From an uncultured Chloroflexota bacterium (lineage in GTDB: Bacteria > Chloroflexota > Anaerolineae > Anaerolineales > Anaerolineaceae), in the NCBI GenBank assembly GCA_902786265.1, contig CADACE010000004.1:1-64000 (forward strand): a stretch of DNA of 64,000 nucleotides, read 5' to 3'. Positions 1-8,476 of the stretch are shown here, piece after piece. The translations under genes were made by a program, and so were the position numbers. Position 1 is the first letter of the stretch, and the number at the start of each line of letters is the position of its first letter. The notes under the pieces were generated by a model that was not told the DNA's origin, searched no databases, and worked only from the letters and a program-made list of their open reading frames with translations.

Positions 1-77
1 ATGTCCGAAAACAGACTTACGATTCCCATCAGGGTTATAAATGTTATGGCGCCAGACAAAGCCCTTTTTTTATCCAT
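1..77 (-). CDS. MFS transporter, N-terminal fragment
   Basis: Partial gene cut by the window edge; only the first 25 residues are present. The start is an ATG preceded by GTGGAG. The peptide has a short basic start and a hydrophobic helix ending in GIVSLFSD. In the major facilitator superfamily the comparable N-terminus runs on into DMTYEGAR-type sequence, which is the reason for the family call. It lies directly downstream of the CPBP protease gene on the same strand. Substrate cannot be inferred. Confidence 0.5.
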   Translation of the reverse strand, partial: MDKKRALSGAITFITLMGIVSLFSD

Positions 78-126
78 GTTCTACTCCACTAATCCCGATA
101 TGTTTTATTGTTTCTGTTTTTCATTT

Positions 127-915
127 TCATAATTTCTCTTTATCTGTATCTTGATTCTTGCGGAGTAATAAACCGCAGTAAAGAGCCAATGCTGTGTATG
201 TTATGATCAGAATCACTAATGATACAGGTTCATACCGTATATTCAGAGTAAAGCAATAGGGCAGTGCAAAGACATCGATCAGAGCATGCATAATGATCGG
301 GACCCATATGTTAGTTGTTTTTTTATAAATTGTTCCGAAATAGATCCCCATCCCGATCGTTGAAATTACTTTAAAAGCAATTACTGCGATACCCATCCCG
401 ATCATACCGGGAATGTGGCCCAACCCGAATACAAGAGAGGAAACGAGTATCGCGATCACCGTTTTGTTATCTTTACAATAAGCCAGTGACTCGACAATAT
501 TCAGAAACAAGCCTCTGACATAGAATTCTTCAACGATCGCAACCCCGACATAATACAGGATTCCTTCGATCAGGATCTTGTAAACCGAGGGGGAATAATC
601 AAACGGATAAAGTCCGATGAAAAATGCGATAAAGGATAGGATCCCGGCTGCGATTCCGGGCAGCCCATATTTCTTCAGGCCCTCAGCAAGTCCGTCAGTA
701 GTAAAACCAAACGGGTACGTTATCTTGAAAAATCGCAGCACAAGAAATGCAATGATGCCGATCAGGCAGAAATTGATCATGAGAGGGATAATGACCGGAT
801 CCACATCGGCAATTCTTATTCTGAGCAGAACACAGGGGAGACCTGTGATATCCATAAATGCAATGACAAGACATAAAATCAGAAGAATAGTTATCGTTTT
901 TTTATCCATTCCCAT
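127..915 (-). CDS. CPBP family intramembrane metalloprotease
   Basis: Multi-pass membrane protein of about 262 residues. It carries the three CPBP (Abi/Rce1-type) motifs in order: EEFYVR (EExxxR), FGLGH (FxxxH) and HALID (HxxxD), which in this family bind the catalytic metal or water in the membrane. Bacterial members act in bacteriocin self-immunity, surface protein processing or stress response; the role here is unknown. The reading frame could begin at a TTG nine bases upstream or at a second ATG six bases downstream; the ribosome site is weak for all three. Confidence 0.8.
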   Translation of the reverse strand: MGMDKKTITILLILCLVIAFMDITGLPCVLLRIRIADVDPVIIPLMINFCLIGIIAFLVLRFFKITYPFGFTTDGLAEGLKKYGLPGIAAGILSFIAFFIGLYPFDYSPSVYKILIEGILYYVGVAIVEEFYVRGLFLNIVESLAYCKDNKTVIAILVSSLVFGLGHIPGMIGMGIAVIAFKVISTIGMGIYFGTIYKKTTNIWVPIIMHALIDVFALPYCFTLNIRYEPVSLVILIITYTALALYCGLLLRKNQDTDKEKL

Positions 916-980
916 CTGATCCAATCCATACCGAAGCTAATATCGATTTAGCTATGTGTTTACCTATTGATAATCCTGAT

Positions 981-1397
981 TCAACTGTGTTCAGATCTGA
1001 CAACGGATTCCCACTTCAGTTCAATTTTGTCCAGCACCTCGTCAATCAGGCTCCCGCAGTATTTTTCTCCCTTGGATATTCCTGCATCAATAGTAATCTT
1101 TATCCCGGGCGTTTCTATTACCGCTTCTGCGATTGCGTCAGAAATTGAGAAGATCTGCTCATCATGGTTCTGCACAAGATCCATAAGACCCCGGTATAAA
1201 CGCTCAGCGTCTTCTTTGGAAACGAAACCGCTCGCACGTTCAACGATACGGTAATGCCCATTCGCTCCGTGATGATCATAATTCCGCGCCAGTACAGTCC
1301 CGTCGGAATTAATAATCGTCTCGGTTTTGGTATCTTCATACTGCATACACGGTCCGCACCAGTGAAAGCGGTATTTTATCGTGAATTCATTTTCCAT
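981..1397 (-). CDS. conserved hypothetical protein
   Basis: 138 residues, soluble, with no signal peptide or membrane segment. It begins with a beta-rich stretch including WCGPCMQYED; the CGPC looks like a thioredoxin motif, but nothing else supports a thioredoxin fold. A helical middle section and an acidic end follow. AAGGGAG lies about 13 bases before the ATG. It is followed by the CPBP gene on the same strand. I do not recognise the family. Confidence 0.6.
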   Translation of the reverse strand: MENEFTIKYRFHWCGPCMQYEDTKTETIINSDGTVLARNYDHHGANGHYRIVERASGFVSKEDAERLYRGLMDLVQNHDEQIFSISDAIAEAVIETPGIKITIDAGISKGEKYCGSLIDEVLDKIELKWESVVRSEHS

Positions 1398-1442
1398 AAA
1401 TTACCGTACTCCCTTTATCCGGCGTTAGATTTCTGGGCGGTA

Positions 1443-1637
1443 TTATCCCCTGACCGCGGCTTCCGCTTCTTCCCGTGTGGCGTAAAGACGGCTTTCGCGC
1501 ACGCGTTCTCCCCATTCCCGCTCAGTAAACCGGACGGTCACGAATCCGGATATAGTCATCACTACAGTTGCCTCTTCAACAGCATGCGACTCATTTATGA
1601 GATACACCTTTTCTCCGGTCCTGAATTTCGTTTCCAT
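1443..1637 (-). CDS. small hypothetical protein, SH3-like fold possible
   Basis: 64 residues starting METKFRTGEKVYLI, beta-rich and ending in a short helix (REEAEAAVRG). The pattern of a basic-Gly start followed by alternating strands resembles small SH3-like or KOW-like barrels, but this is only a fold guess. The chosen ATG lacks a clear Shine-Dalgarno. A TACAAT box lies about 11 bases before it, so the transcript would have a very short leader. A longer reading to an upstream start adds 15 unlikely residues. Confidence 0.5.
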   Translation of the reverse strand: METKFRTGEKVYLINESHAVEEATVVMTISGFVTVRFTEREWGERVRESRLYATREEAEAAVRG

Positions 1638-1687
1638 AATGCATTTATTGTAGCATATCAGTGCATTGACGATCGTCACCATCCAAT

Positions 1688-1730
1688 AAAAAAAGACGGA
1701 GATTTTGCTCCCCGCCTTTTTGAAAATAAG
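1688..1730 (-). terminator. terminator of the Ig-like repeat protein gene
   Basis: On the minus strand a GC-rich stem (GGCGGGGAG paired with CTCCGTC, with a small bulge) is followed by seven T residues. It lies immediately after the stop codon of the 1211-residue gene. Confidence 0.65.
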
Positions 1731-1735
1731 TAACT

Positions 1736-4700
1736 TTATTTTCCAATTATTTCCGACCTGTTTCCCGCCAGATCAGTCACATAGTATTTCAGCGAACTGA
1801 TCCCTTCCGGAATATCCGCTGTCAGATCCGCTCTGTCGGATTCTGTCCGGATATCGTACTGTTTCCCGTTCAGGAAGATTGTCCCCGAATACAGCGGACC
1901 TTCGTTATCATGTCCCGTCACAAACAGGTCGATTGTCTCAATATTCAGCCATTTTGAAGACGGTTCGTAATAACCGGTGACCACAGGCGGCGTATTGTCA
2001 ACCAGGATCGTGGTGACCGGCGTGTCGTCAGGCATCAGGATCATATCACCCTCGAGATCACCGCTGTCGTTTCCGGCGTTATCGATTCCCGCAACCAGGG
2101 GAGTAATACTCCCTGTAAAGCTGTCCGGGATCACTTCTTCCGAAGGGATACGGCCGTCACCGGTGTTGATATAGGTTTCATACACTCCGGAACCATCATC
2201 GGTACATACGGCTTTCAGCGTTACCTGCCCGCGGAAAGAGCCTCCGTCGCCTCTTGTCCCGTAAACCTCGATATGGCATGAAGGCGGAGTGTGGTCAACG
2301 ATAAAGCTCTTCTGGACCGGATCCGACTGATTGCCCGCCTTGTCCGTAACAATGACCGATACGGTATGCGTTCCGTCCGGAAGCCCTGCCGTATCCAGTT
2401 CTTTGCTGAAAGAGGCGCCTGTACCGGAAAGGGTTTCTTCGGCTGTCCTGCTGCCGTCGATCATGTATTCAATTTCTGAAAGACCGATGTTGTCGGACGC
2501 GGTGCCTTCTGCCGTTACAGACTGATTGACGTACTCGCCCTCATCGGGTTTGGAAAGGACAACCTCCGGGGATTCCGAGTCAACGCTGAAGGTGATGATC
2601 CCCACATTCGGGTCATCTTTGGAATCATAGACGTTGCCCGCATTGTCGGTCAGGACAAATGAGATCGTATGAGTCCCGTTGCCCAGAGCACCGAGCTCAA
2701 CGGATATGCTTTCTCCCAGAGCCGTAAACGGTGTGTCATCAAGAAGGATTGATGCCGAATACATGCCGGAAAGGTCGTCCGCCCCAGTCACGCTGAAAAC
2801 AGCAGCTCCATTGTAAACCACAGACGGATCCAGTCTGGTGTAATCGGTCGGATAGGGTTTCTCATTGTCCACTGTCACCGGATCCTGAGGAATGCATTCC
2901 GTAGAGTTGCCGACGTTATCGACCGCCCGGACACAAGCTGTTACGACACCGGAATATCCGGCAGCAACGGAATCGCTTTCCGGCTTTTCCCCGTTTCCGA
3001 GTCCGAGATCCACAAAGATGGATTTCACACCCGCGACACTGTCTTCCGCTTCGCCGATAAAGGTCACCTTGCCTCGATATGCGTCTCCCGGCCCCTTCTG
3101 TCCTTCCACCCGGAGGCCGACTGTTTCAGGAGGCGTTTTATCCGTACGGAGCGTGAAGGTCACCACCTGGCTGACATTCCCCGCGATATCGGTAGTCCGT
3201 ACAAAGAAGTTGTTGTACCCCTCGGCGACATCCTGCGCGATATTCTGGGACCATGAACCGTCCAGCGTACCGGAGGAAGGCTGCCCGCTGACATTTTTCC
3301 AGGCCCCGTTCGTGCCGTATTTGATCTCGACGTTTTTGATCCCTGAGGCGTTGTCGGTCACAGTCCCGCTGATCGTAACTACAGGACCGATGATATCGAA
3401 AGACTGGTTGGAATCCAGCTTGATTTCCGGCAGGACCGTATCAAAGCCGAAACTGTAAGGTCCCGAAACGGCTGATTTGTTGGAAGCGAAATCCTCCAAC
3501 CTGTACGTCACTTCATGCATGCCCTGCGAACCGGAAAAAGCAAGAGAAGATGTGTTTCCGTTTACATCCATCGTCTTTCCGTCGACAACGATATAGCCCG
3601 TCCTGACGCCGGAATACCGGTCCGTCCCGCTGACGGAAAGCGGCACCGGGTAATTGAACCATTTGCCTTTCGGATCGATGAAATTGGTGATTACCGGTTT
3701 TTCATTGTCGATCCTGATGGGTTCAAACGCGGTCCAGTCGGATAAGTTCCCGGCCAGGTCTATCGATTTAGACTTCGGGGTAACTGTTCCGGAAAAGGTC
3801 GCGGGGATCGTGTCGGCATTTTCTTTCTGTCCGAAACCGGCGTCCACCCACTGCCTGTCCAGGTATGTATCCTGAGCTACGGATGTGATCGTGACCGGAC
3901 CGTAGTACCAGCCGCCTGAAATACTGCCGGTGATCTCAATATCATTCACAGGATAGGTGTGGTCGACGGTGAATGTCTTTTTTACCGGAGCCGATTCGTT
4001 TCCTGCTCTGTCAACGGCAACAACAGAGAGCGTATGTTTTCCTTCCGGCAGACCCGCCGTATTCAGGACCTTGCTGAAAGACGCTGAAGTACCGGATACG
4101 GACGTTTCTCCGGCAGATGTGCCGTCAATATAGTACACGACCTTTGACAGCCCGATATTGTCACCCGCGGTACCGGCAACGGAGATCTCGCCGTTTACGT
4201 ATGAATTGTTATCCGGCTTTGACAGCGCGGCAGTCGGCGGAGTGATATCGGCAATAAAAGAGATCGTGCCGATACGCGGATCATTGCGGGAATCATATTC
4301 GTTCCCGGCGTTGTCTGTGAGCACGATGGCGATCGTATGGTTTCCGTCCCCAAGGACGCCGAGTTCAACAGTATGGCTGCTTCCCAGGGATGTGAAAGGT
4401 GTGCTGTCGATGATAATGGAGACGGAATACATCCCGGAAAGATCATCCGCGCCGGTCACACTGAATTGGCTGGAGCCGTTGTAAATTACGGAAGGATCCA
4501 GTCTGGTGTAATCTGTCACATAAGGCAGGGTGTTGTCAACTGTGGTTGATGCTTGGCTGACACACGCGGTGGAATTGCCGGCGTTATCCACGGCGCGGAC
4601 GCACGGAGTAACGACACCGGTATAGCTTGCGGATACAGAAGCGCTGCCAGCTTTTTCCCCCTCTCCAAGCTTGAGGTCTACAAAAATGGATTTCACGCCG

Positions 4701-5371
4701 GCCATGCTGTCGGAAGCCGTACCGACGAAGGTCACATTTCCCCTGTAGGCATTTCCCGGACCTTTTGTTCCCTCAACTCTGACGCCCACGCTTTCCGGAG
4801 ATGTCTGATCGATCCGGATGTTTTCGGTTTTTTTCGTGCTGGTATCTCCCAGTGTGGAAAGAGCCCAGAAATCAACAGACCGGTTCTGCTCTCCGCTGAA
4901 GCTGACAGATCCGGTTTCGGTATGGCCGCCCCCTTTTGACAGATGATGCCCGTCGCTGGATTCAAAGCCGTTGATCCCCTTCCATTCGTCTTTCCCGGTA
5001 AGGTTTACCGTAACTTCTCCCCTGCACCAGTTATTCGCCCCGAATCCTGTGGAGCAGGCGGGACTGGTGGCAATGGTCGCGTCAGGATGGTTGGCGGAGA
5101 CCGTTTCGGTTTTTGTACAGTCATACTCCCTGGAACAGGTGCCGTAAGACATGCAGCATCCGATATCCCATGGATTGGAACCGCAGGGTTCATCGCTCCA
5201 CCAGGTACAGCAGCTGTATTCTTCGGTACATGTGCCGGGAACCTCGACTTCATACGAATACCGCCTGGCTCCGCTGTTCGGACCCGTGTACTCTGCTGAC
5301 GCGGGCGTCAGGAAGAGCTGAAAAGCCAGCAGGGCGGACAGCAGGATGAAAATTGGTTTTCTGTGTTTCAT
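1736..5371 (-). CDS. large secreted Ig-like repeat protein
   Basis: 1211 residues with a clear signal peptide (hydrophobic core, cleavage after TPASA). A Cys-rich segment occupies about residues 35-120 (motifs such as YSCCTWW and DIGCCMSY). Tandem Ig-like or cadherin-like beta units follow, separated by linkers of the VDNTPPV/TDKTPPE type and containing recurrent DNAGN motifs typical of bacterial Ig-like domains in adhesins. Residues of about 192-495 and about 747-1045 are near copies, so the gene contains a roughly 900-bp internal duplication. No LPxTG signal or C-terminal membrane anchor is present, so it is probably released or held non-covalently. Likely role: extracellular adhesion or binding. 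Confidence 0.75.
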   Translation of the reverse strand: MKHRKPIFILLSALLAFQLFLTPASAEYTGPNSGARRYSYEVEVPGTCTEEYSCCTWWSDEPCGSNPWDIGCCMSYGTCSREYDCTKTETVSANHPDATIATSPACSTGFGANNWCRGEVTVNLTGKDEWKGINGFESSDGHHLSKGGGHTETGSVSFSGEQNRSVDFWALSTLGDTSTKKTENIRIDQTSPESVGVRVEGTKGPGNAYRGNVTFVGTASDSMAGVKSIFVDLKLGEGEKAGSASVSASYTGVVTPCVRAVDNAGNSTACVSQASTTVDNTLPYVTDYTRLDPSVIYNGSSQFSVTGADDLSGMYSVSIIIDSTPFTSLGSSHTVELGVLGDGNHTIAIVLTDNAGNEYDSRNDPRIGTISFIADITPPTAALSKPDNNSYVNGEISVAGTAGDNIGLSKVVYYIDGTSAGETSVSGTSASFSKVLNTAGLPEGKHTLSVVAVDRAGNESAPVKKTFTVDHTYPVNDIEITGSISGGWYYGPVTITSVAQDTYLDRQWVDAGFGQKENADTIPATFSGTVTPKSKSIDLAGNLSDWTAFEPIRIDNEKPVITNFIDPKGKWFNYPVPLSVSGTDRYSGVRTGYIVVDGKTMDVNGNTSSLAFSGSQGMHEVTYRLEDFASNKSAVSGPYSFGFDTVLPEIKLDSNQSFDIIGPVVTISGTVTDNASGIKNVEIKYGTNGAWKNVSGQPSSGTLDGSWSQNIAQDVAEGYNNFFVRTTDIAGNVSQVVTFTLRTDKTPPETVGLRVEGQKGPGDAYRGKVTFIGEAEDSVAGVKSIFVDLGLGNGEKPESDSVAAGYSGVVTACVRAVDNVGNSTECIPQDPVTVDNEKPYPTDYTRLDPSVVYNGAAVFSVTGADDLSGMYSASILLDDTPFTALGESISVELGALGNGTHTISFVLTDNAGNVYDSKDDPNVGIITFSVDSESPEVVLSKPDEGEYVNQSVTAEGTASDNIGLSEIEYMIDGSRTAEETLSGTGASFSKELDTAGLPDGTHTVSVIVTDKAGNQSDPVQKSFIVDHTPPSCHIEVYGTRGDGGSFRGQVTLKAVCTDDGSGVYETYINTGDGRIPSEEVIPDSFTGSITPLVAGIDNAGNDSGDLEGDMILMPDDTPVTTILVDNTPPVVTGYYEPSSKWLNIETIDLFVTGHDNEGPLYSGTIFLNGKQYDIRTESDRADLTADIPEGISSLKYYVTDLAGNRSEIIGK

Positions 5372-5398
5372 ATACTTTATTCCTTACTTTATTGGACT

Positions 5399-5427
5399 CG
5401 GTCCGAAGCCGGGAAAGCTCCGGACCG
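5399..5427 (-). promoter_or_regulatory. stable hairpin in the leader of the Ig-like gene
   Basis: The arms CGGTCCG and CGGACCG, extended inward by AGC/GCT after a G-T mismatch, form a stem of about 10 pairs ahead of the Ig-like gene. It is not followed by a T tract on either strand, so it is not a standard terminator. It could shape leader RNA stability or translation. Function inferred only from the dyad. Confidence 0.4.
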
Positions 5428-5462
5428 GTGAAGGATAATATACAAAAACACAAAAAGGCGCT

Positions 5463-5666
5463 TTACAGCGGTCTCATCGGATCAAAGTCAGGATCCCCTT
5501 CAGCCCATTTCAGATCCAGCCAGTCCTGGAAATGGTCCCTTTCCGGTTCTTTGTCAAAACAGCTGCTATCCCGCAGAGTATTGCAGGAGTCATTGAAGGA
5601 GCTGCTTCCCATCCCGTTCCAAGAAAACCAGCCGCTGTTTTTGTTTTCCTTGAAAAATCCGAACAT
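5463..5666 (-). CDS. small hypothetical protein
   Basis: 67 residues, aromatic and Ser/Asn-rich N-terminus (MFGFFKENKNSGWFSW), then an acidic end (DPDFDPMRPL). A strong CAGGAGAG lies seven bases before the ATG, which makes expression likely despite the small size. It sits between the sigma factor gene and the Ig-like gene on the same strand. No recognisable domain. Confidence 0.55.
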   Translation of the reverse strand: MFGFFKENKNSGWFSWNGMGSSSFNDSCNTLRDSSCFDKEPERDHFQDWLDLKWAEGDPDFDPMRPL

Positions 5667-5750
5667 CTTATCTCTCCTGTTCCTTTCCTGTTCAGTTTAT
5701 AATCTTTGATCCCATGATATCCTGTCCGCGGAGAATTGAAACATGTTTGA

Positions 5751-5787
5751 AAAACACCCCGGGTATTTACGCTGCCTGGGGTGTTTT
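5751..5787. terminator. terminator of the sigma factor gene
   Basis: AAAACACCCC and GGGGTGTTTT form a 10-pair stem with T runs on both sides, so it could work in either direction. It lies downstream of the minus-strand sigma factor gene. Confidence 0.7.
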
Positions 5788-5822
5788 GACGGAAAGAATA
5801 AAGATATATGGGCTGCAGGTAT

Positions 5823-6725
5823 CTAATCAGCGGTGCCGCCGCTCATCTTGTTGTGCACGGCCTGCCAGCGGCAGAGTTCATGCTCGGCGCTTTTGATGAT
5901 CGCGACAATTTCGGATTCCTTTTTGTTTTTGATGACCGCGATCGTCTTGTTGGAAAAAACAGCCCCGCTTTCATTCATGCCGAGATGCATGAGCATGATA
6001 TCCCGTGTATCCGGATCCGGGATCATTTTGATCAGCGCGGCAAGCATTTCATGCTGCATCTTTCTGTTCGTCTCTTCTTCAATATTTGCCGAAGATGCGA
6101 TGGTTTCATGGTATGACTGCTCGTCGTCGCCGTCGTCGAAGTATCCCGCGTCCATGGACATGATTTTCTGCTGATCCAGTTCGCGGATAAATACCACTTC
6201 CTCCTCGGATAAACCGGCCATTTCCGCGATCTCAGCGGCCGATAAGGTGAAGTTTGCTTCCGATTCGATTTTATGGACCAGTCTTGCGCGTGAATGGGCG
6301 GACGCGGGTTTGCGGATTGCGTCGCTTTTGTCTTCAATGGCTCGGCGGATGGTTTGTCCGATCCAGAAAGCGGCATAGGTCGAGAATTTGCAGTCCGCAT
6401 CAGGATCATACCTTTCCGCGGCTTTCATGACACCCATCAGTGCTTCCTGAGAAATATCGTCCATGGTGAGTCCGATGTCGGGATATTTGGCCGCGTATTT
6501 GTTGGCGAAGTAGATCCCCAAAGGGATGTTGCAGAGGATCAGTTTGTTCAGAGCCTTTTCCCCTTCGCTGCAGATTTTCTGCTCGTCCGTGGAAAGCATG
6601 GTCCCTTTCCTTTTCGCGGTAATTGCTTTCCCTGTCTGAATCTTTCTTCCCAGTACTTTTTCTTCATCCGCTGTGAGGCGTGCCTGGGGATTGTGCTGGA
6701 GCCAGATCTTATAAAAGTCTTCCAT
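5823..6725 (-). CDS. sigma-70 family RNA polymerase sigma factor
   Basis: 300 residues. Region 2 is clear at about residues 75-165: DDISQEALMGVMKAAERYD followed by KFSTYAAFWIGQTIRRAI, which is the core-binding and -10 recognition block. A region 3-like helix-turn-helix (EIAEMAGLSEEEV) and a weaker region 4 (around SNKTIAVIKNKKESE) follow. Shorter than housekeeping RpoD and without region 1.1, it looks like an alternative sigma of the SigB/SigF size class. AAGGAGAG precedes the ATG. It lies 25 bases downstream of the SLOG gene and may transcribe element genes; that link is inference. Confidence 0.85.
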   Translation of the reverse strand: MEDFYKIWLQHNPQARLTADEEKVLGRKIQTGKAITAKRKGTMLSTDEQKICSEGEKALNKLILCNIPLGIYFANKYAAKYPDIGLTMDDISQEALMGVMKAAERYDPDADCKFSTYAAFWIGQTIRRAIEDKSDAIRKPASAHSRARLVHKIESEANFTLSAAEIAEMAGLSEEEVVFIRELDQQKIMSMDAGYFDDGDDEQSYHETIASSANIEEETNRKMQHEMLAALIKMIPDPDTRDIMLMHLGMNESGAVFSNKTIAVIKNKKESEIVAIIKSAEHELCRWQAVHNKMSGGTAD

Positions 6726-6750
6726 TTTGTTTTCTCTCCTTCTGGTTGTG

Positions 6751-7389
6751 TTAAAACAGTGAATCCTGCCGGGGTTCGGCTGGTTTTTCCGGTTCTGCCG
6801 GGATGTACGGTTCAGCGCATCCGATCATGTGTATCTGATGTGAAATGGAGTTTTTATGGGAACTTGTCGCGTATTCAAACAGCTGCCATGAATACAGGTT
6901 TTCCGAATCATCCTCAAGGTCTGTGAGGAAAACGATATGCAGGCACTGGTCGATTATGAATTGATCACGGTACAGTTTTGATTTTTCCGGGTTGGGGCCG
7001 GAGATGATCTTCGCGTAATCCGTGCTCTTTATCAATGTGTTGGCCGCAAAGCCCTTCAGGCAGGGTTCAATCTCTGAGAACCAGCTTTTGGACTGCTGAA
7101 TATGGACGATGCGCAGATCGCTGTTTGTCTGTTTCCTCTGGGCAAAGTGCTCCGCCGCAGCCGAATCTCCGCCATAAGAAAGTCCGGTGTAAAGGGTCGT
7201 TATTCCTGCTTCGATCGCTTCATCCAGAAATTTCCAGAGCTTGGATTTTATGCTGATTTCTCCAGTGTTTACTGCTTTTGGATTGTCGGAAAAGACGGCG
7301 ATCCGGTGCTGGAATCTGTCAATGACGTCCTGCCTTTTTCCGGCAAGGTTTTCTGAAAGACACTTCAGTACAGTCTGGTCAGTTTCCAT
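6751..7389 (-). CDS. SLOG-superfamily (DUF1273-like) protein with C-terminal clamp-binding-like peptide
   Basis: 212 residues when started at the ATG behind TGGAGG. The central segment FLDEAIEAGITTLYTGLSYG then GDSAAAEHFAQ matches the Rossmann-like SLOG nucleotide- or ligand-sensing fold (Gly-rich loop, AAE helix) seen in DprA, YspA and DUF1273 proteins. The protein ends exactly in QDSLF, which fits the bacterial sliding-clamp-binding consensus QLxLF. It is directly upstream of the sigma factor gene. Molecular role unknown; binding of a nucleotide-like ligand and the clamp are inferences. Confidence 0.65.
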   Translation of the reverse strand: METDQTVLKCLSENLAGKRQDVIDRFQHRIAVFSDNPKAVNTGEISIKSKLWKFLDEAIEAGITTLYTGLSYGGDSAAAEHFAQRKQTNSDLRIVHIQQSKSWFSEIEPCLKGFAANTLIKSTDYAKIISGPNPEKSKLYRDQFIIDQCLHIVFLTDLEDDSENLYSWQLFEYATSSHKNSISHQIHMIGCAEPYIPAEPEKPAEPRQDSLF

Positions 7390-7523
7390 ATTTGTTCCTC
7401 CATACCTTGTATACAAAACCGGCGGAAAAATTAAACGGAAAGAATCGGGAAATGCCTTCCGGATATCCTTGAAGTGATAAATGGCAGATTACGCTGAAAA
7501 GATATTTGTTCGGATGCGGAAAC

Positions 7524-7833
7524 AGTGGTCAGCAAGCAGACCGTCCTGTATGCGAGAGAGATCAGTGGTCAGCAAGCAGACCACCCTGTGTGAGCGGGAA
7601 AGATCAGTGGTCAGCAAGCAGACCGCCTTTGTGCGAGGAGGAAATCAGTGGTCAGCAAGCAGACCACCCTGTGTGAGCCGGGGAAGATCAGTGGTCTGCA
7701 AGTAGACCACCCTGTGTACGGAGAAATATAGTGGTCAGCAAGCAGACCACCTTTGTGTGAGGAGAAAATCAGTGGTCAGCAAGCAGACCACCCTGTGTAA
7801 GCGGGAGAGATCAGTGGTCAGCAAGCAGACCAC
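7524..7833. repeat. tandem array of eight 21-bp palindromic repeats
   Basis: Eight copies start at 7524, 7564, 7606, 7647, 7690, 7730, 7771 and 7813, a spacing of 40-43 bp. The conserved core is GTGGTCAGCAAGCAGACCAC, whose ends pair (GTGGTC/GACCAC). The about 20-bp sequences between cores are also similar to one another (CCTGTGTGAGC or CCTTTGTGCGAGG types), so the true unit is about 41 bp. The array lies between the SLOG gene and the ECF sigma gene. Confidence 0.95.
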
Positions 7834-7950
7834 ATGTTTGCGAGAGTATGAGAGATATCACATTTTCATTCCTTTTTGAACTTTTTCCTGATTTATTACA
7901 ATATATATTGTGAATAGATGGAACGTTCCAAACATCCTTACTGGAGGTTT

Positions 7951-8463
7951 ATGGATCAAACTGAATTCGAGCAATATATCGATCAATACGGCGGAGATAT
8001 CTTATCTTTTTGCCATTATCTTACCAAAAATCATGACGAAGCGGAGGACCTTTGTCAGGATTGTTTTGTGCAGGGTTTCAGATCCCGAAATACCATCACA
8101 GGATCTGACCATGTGAAACCATTTCTGTTATCGGTTGCTATTCGCTTATGGCAAAATCGGAAGCGGAAATTTGCATGGAGAAAGCGGATCTGTGAGAGCA
8201 AGAAGATCTCACTATATGGCAGTGAAACGATAGACTGCAACCCATCTGAGCAGACTTTGCTGAAAGAAAAAGATTCCATAGTACGGGAAGCTGTTGCAAG
8301 ATTGGATGAGAAAAAGCGCATCGTTGTTCTGCTGTTCTACAAAGAAGAGCTGAAAGATAAAGAAATTGCAGAAATATTGCATATCCCGGTCGGGACAGTC
8401 AAGAGCCGACTGAACCTCGCAAAAAAGGAATTGGCTGCAATTATTGAAGAGTATGAAAAATAG
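7951..8463 (+). CDS. ECF-type RNA polymerase sigma factor
   Basis: 170 residues from the ATG preceded by CTGGAGG; an in-frame ATG 33 bases upstream has no ribosome site. Region 2 spans about residues 10-70 (YLTKNHDEAEDLCQDCF). Region 4 spans about 115-165, with the helix-turn-helix KEIAEILHIPVGTVKSRLN. There is no region 3, as usual for extracytoplasmic-function sigma factors. It is followed after 13 bases by a single-pass membrane protein that fits its anti-sigma factor. AT-rich sequence with TACAAT and TATATT boxes lies upstream. Confidence 0.92.
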   Translation: MDQTEFEQYIDQYGGDILSFCHYLTKNHDEAEDLCQDCFVQGFRSRNTITGSDHVKPFLLSVAIRLWQNRKRKFAWRKRICESKKISLYGSETIDCNPSEQTLLKEKDSIVREAVARLDEKKRIVVLLFYKEELKDKEIAEILHIPVGTVKSRLNLAKKELAAIIEEYEK

Positions 8464-8476
8464 AAGGAGACAAAGG

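Noticed and set aside
981..1397. thioredoxin-like assignment from WCGPC
   Set aside because: The motif is near the N-terminus with no thioredoxin fold around it and no cis-Pro loop.
1..7500. left attachment site of the element
   Set aside because: I looked for a second copy of the tRNA 3' end (GGATTGGATTCGAACCAATG) and saw none, so no left border is claimed.
7481..7705. 74-residue frame over the palindrome array
   Set aside because: It is made from the repeats themselves (SVVSKQT and WSASRP periods), has no ribosome site and no domain; repeated DNA read in frame, not a gene.
7524..7833. CRISPR array
   Set aside because: The between-repeat sequences are similar to one another, the spacing is 40-43 bp with short 20-bp gaps, and no cas genes are near. 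It is a tandem repeat.
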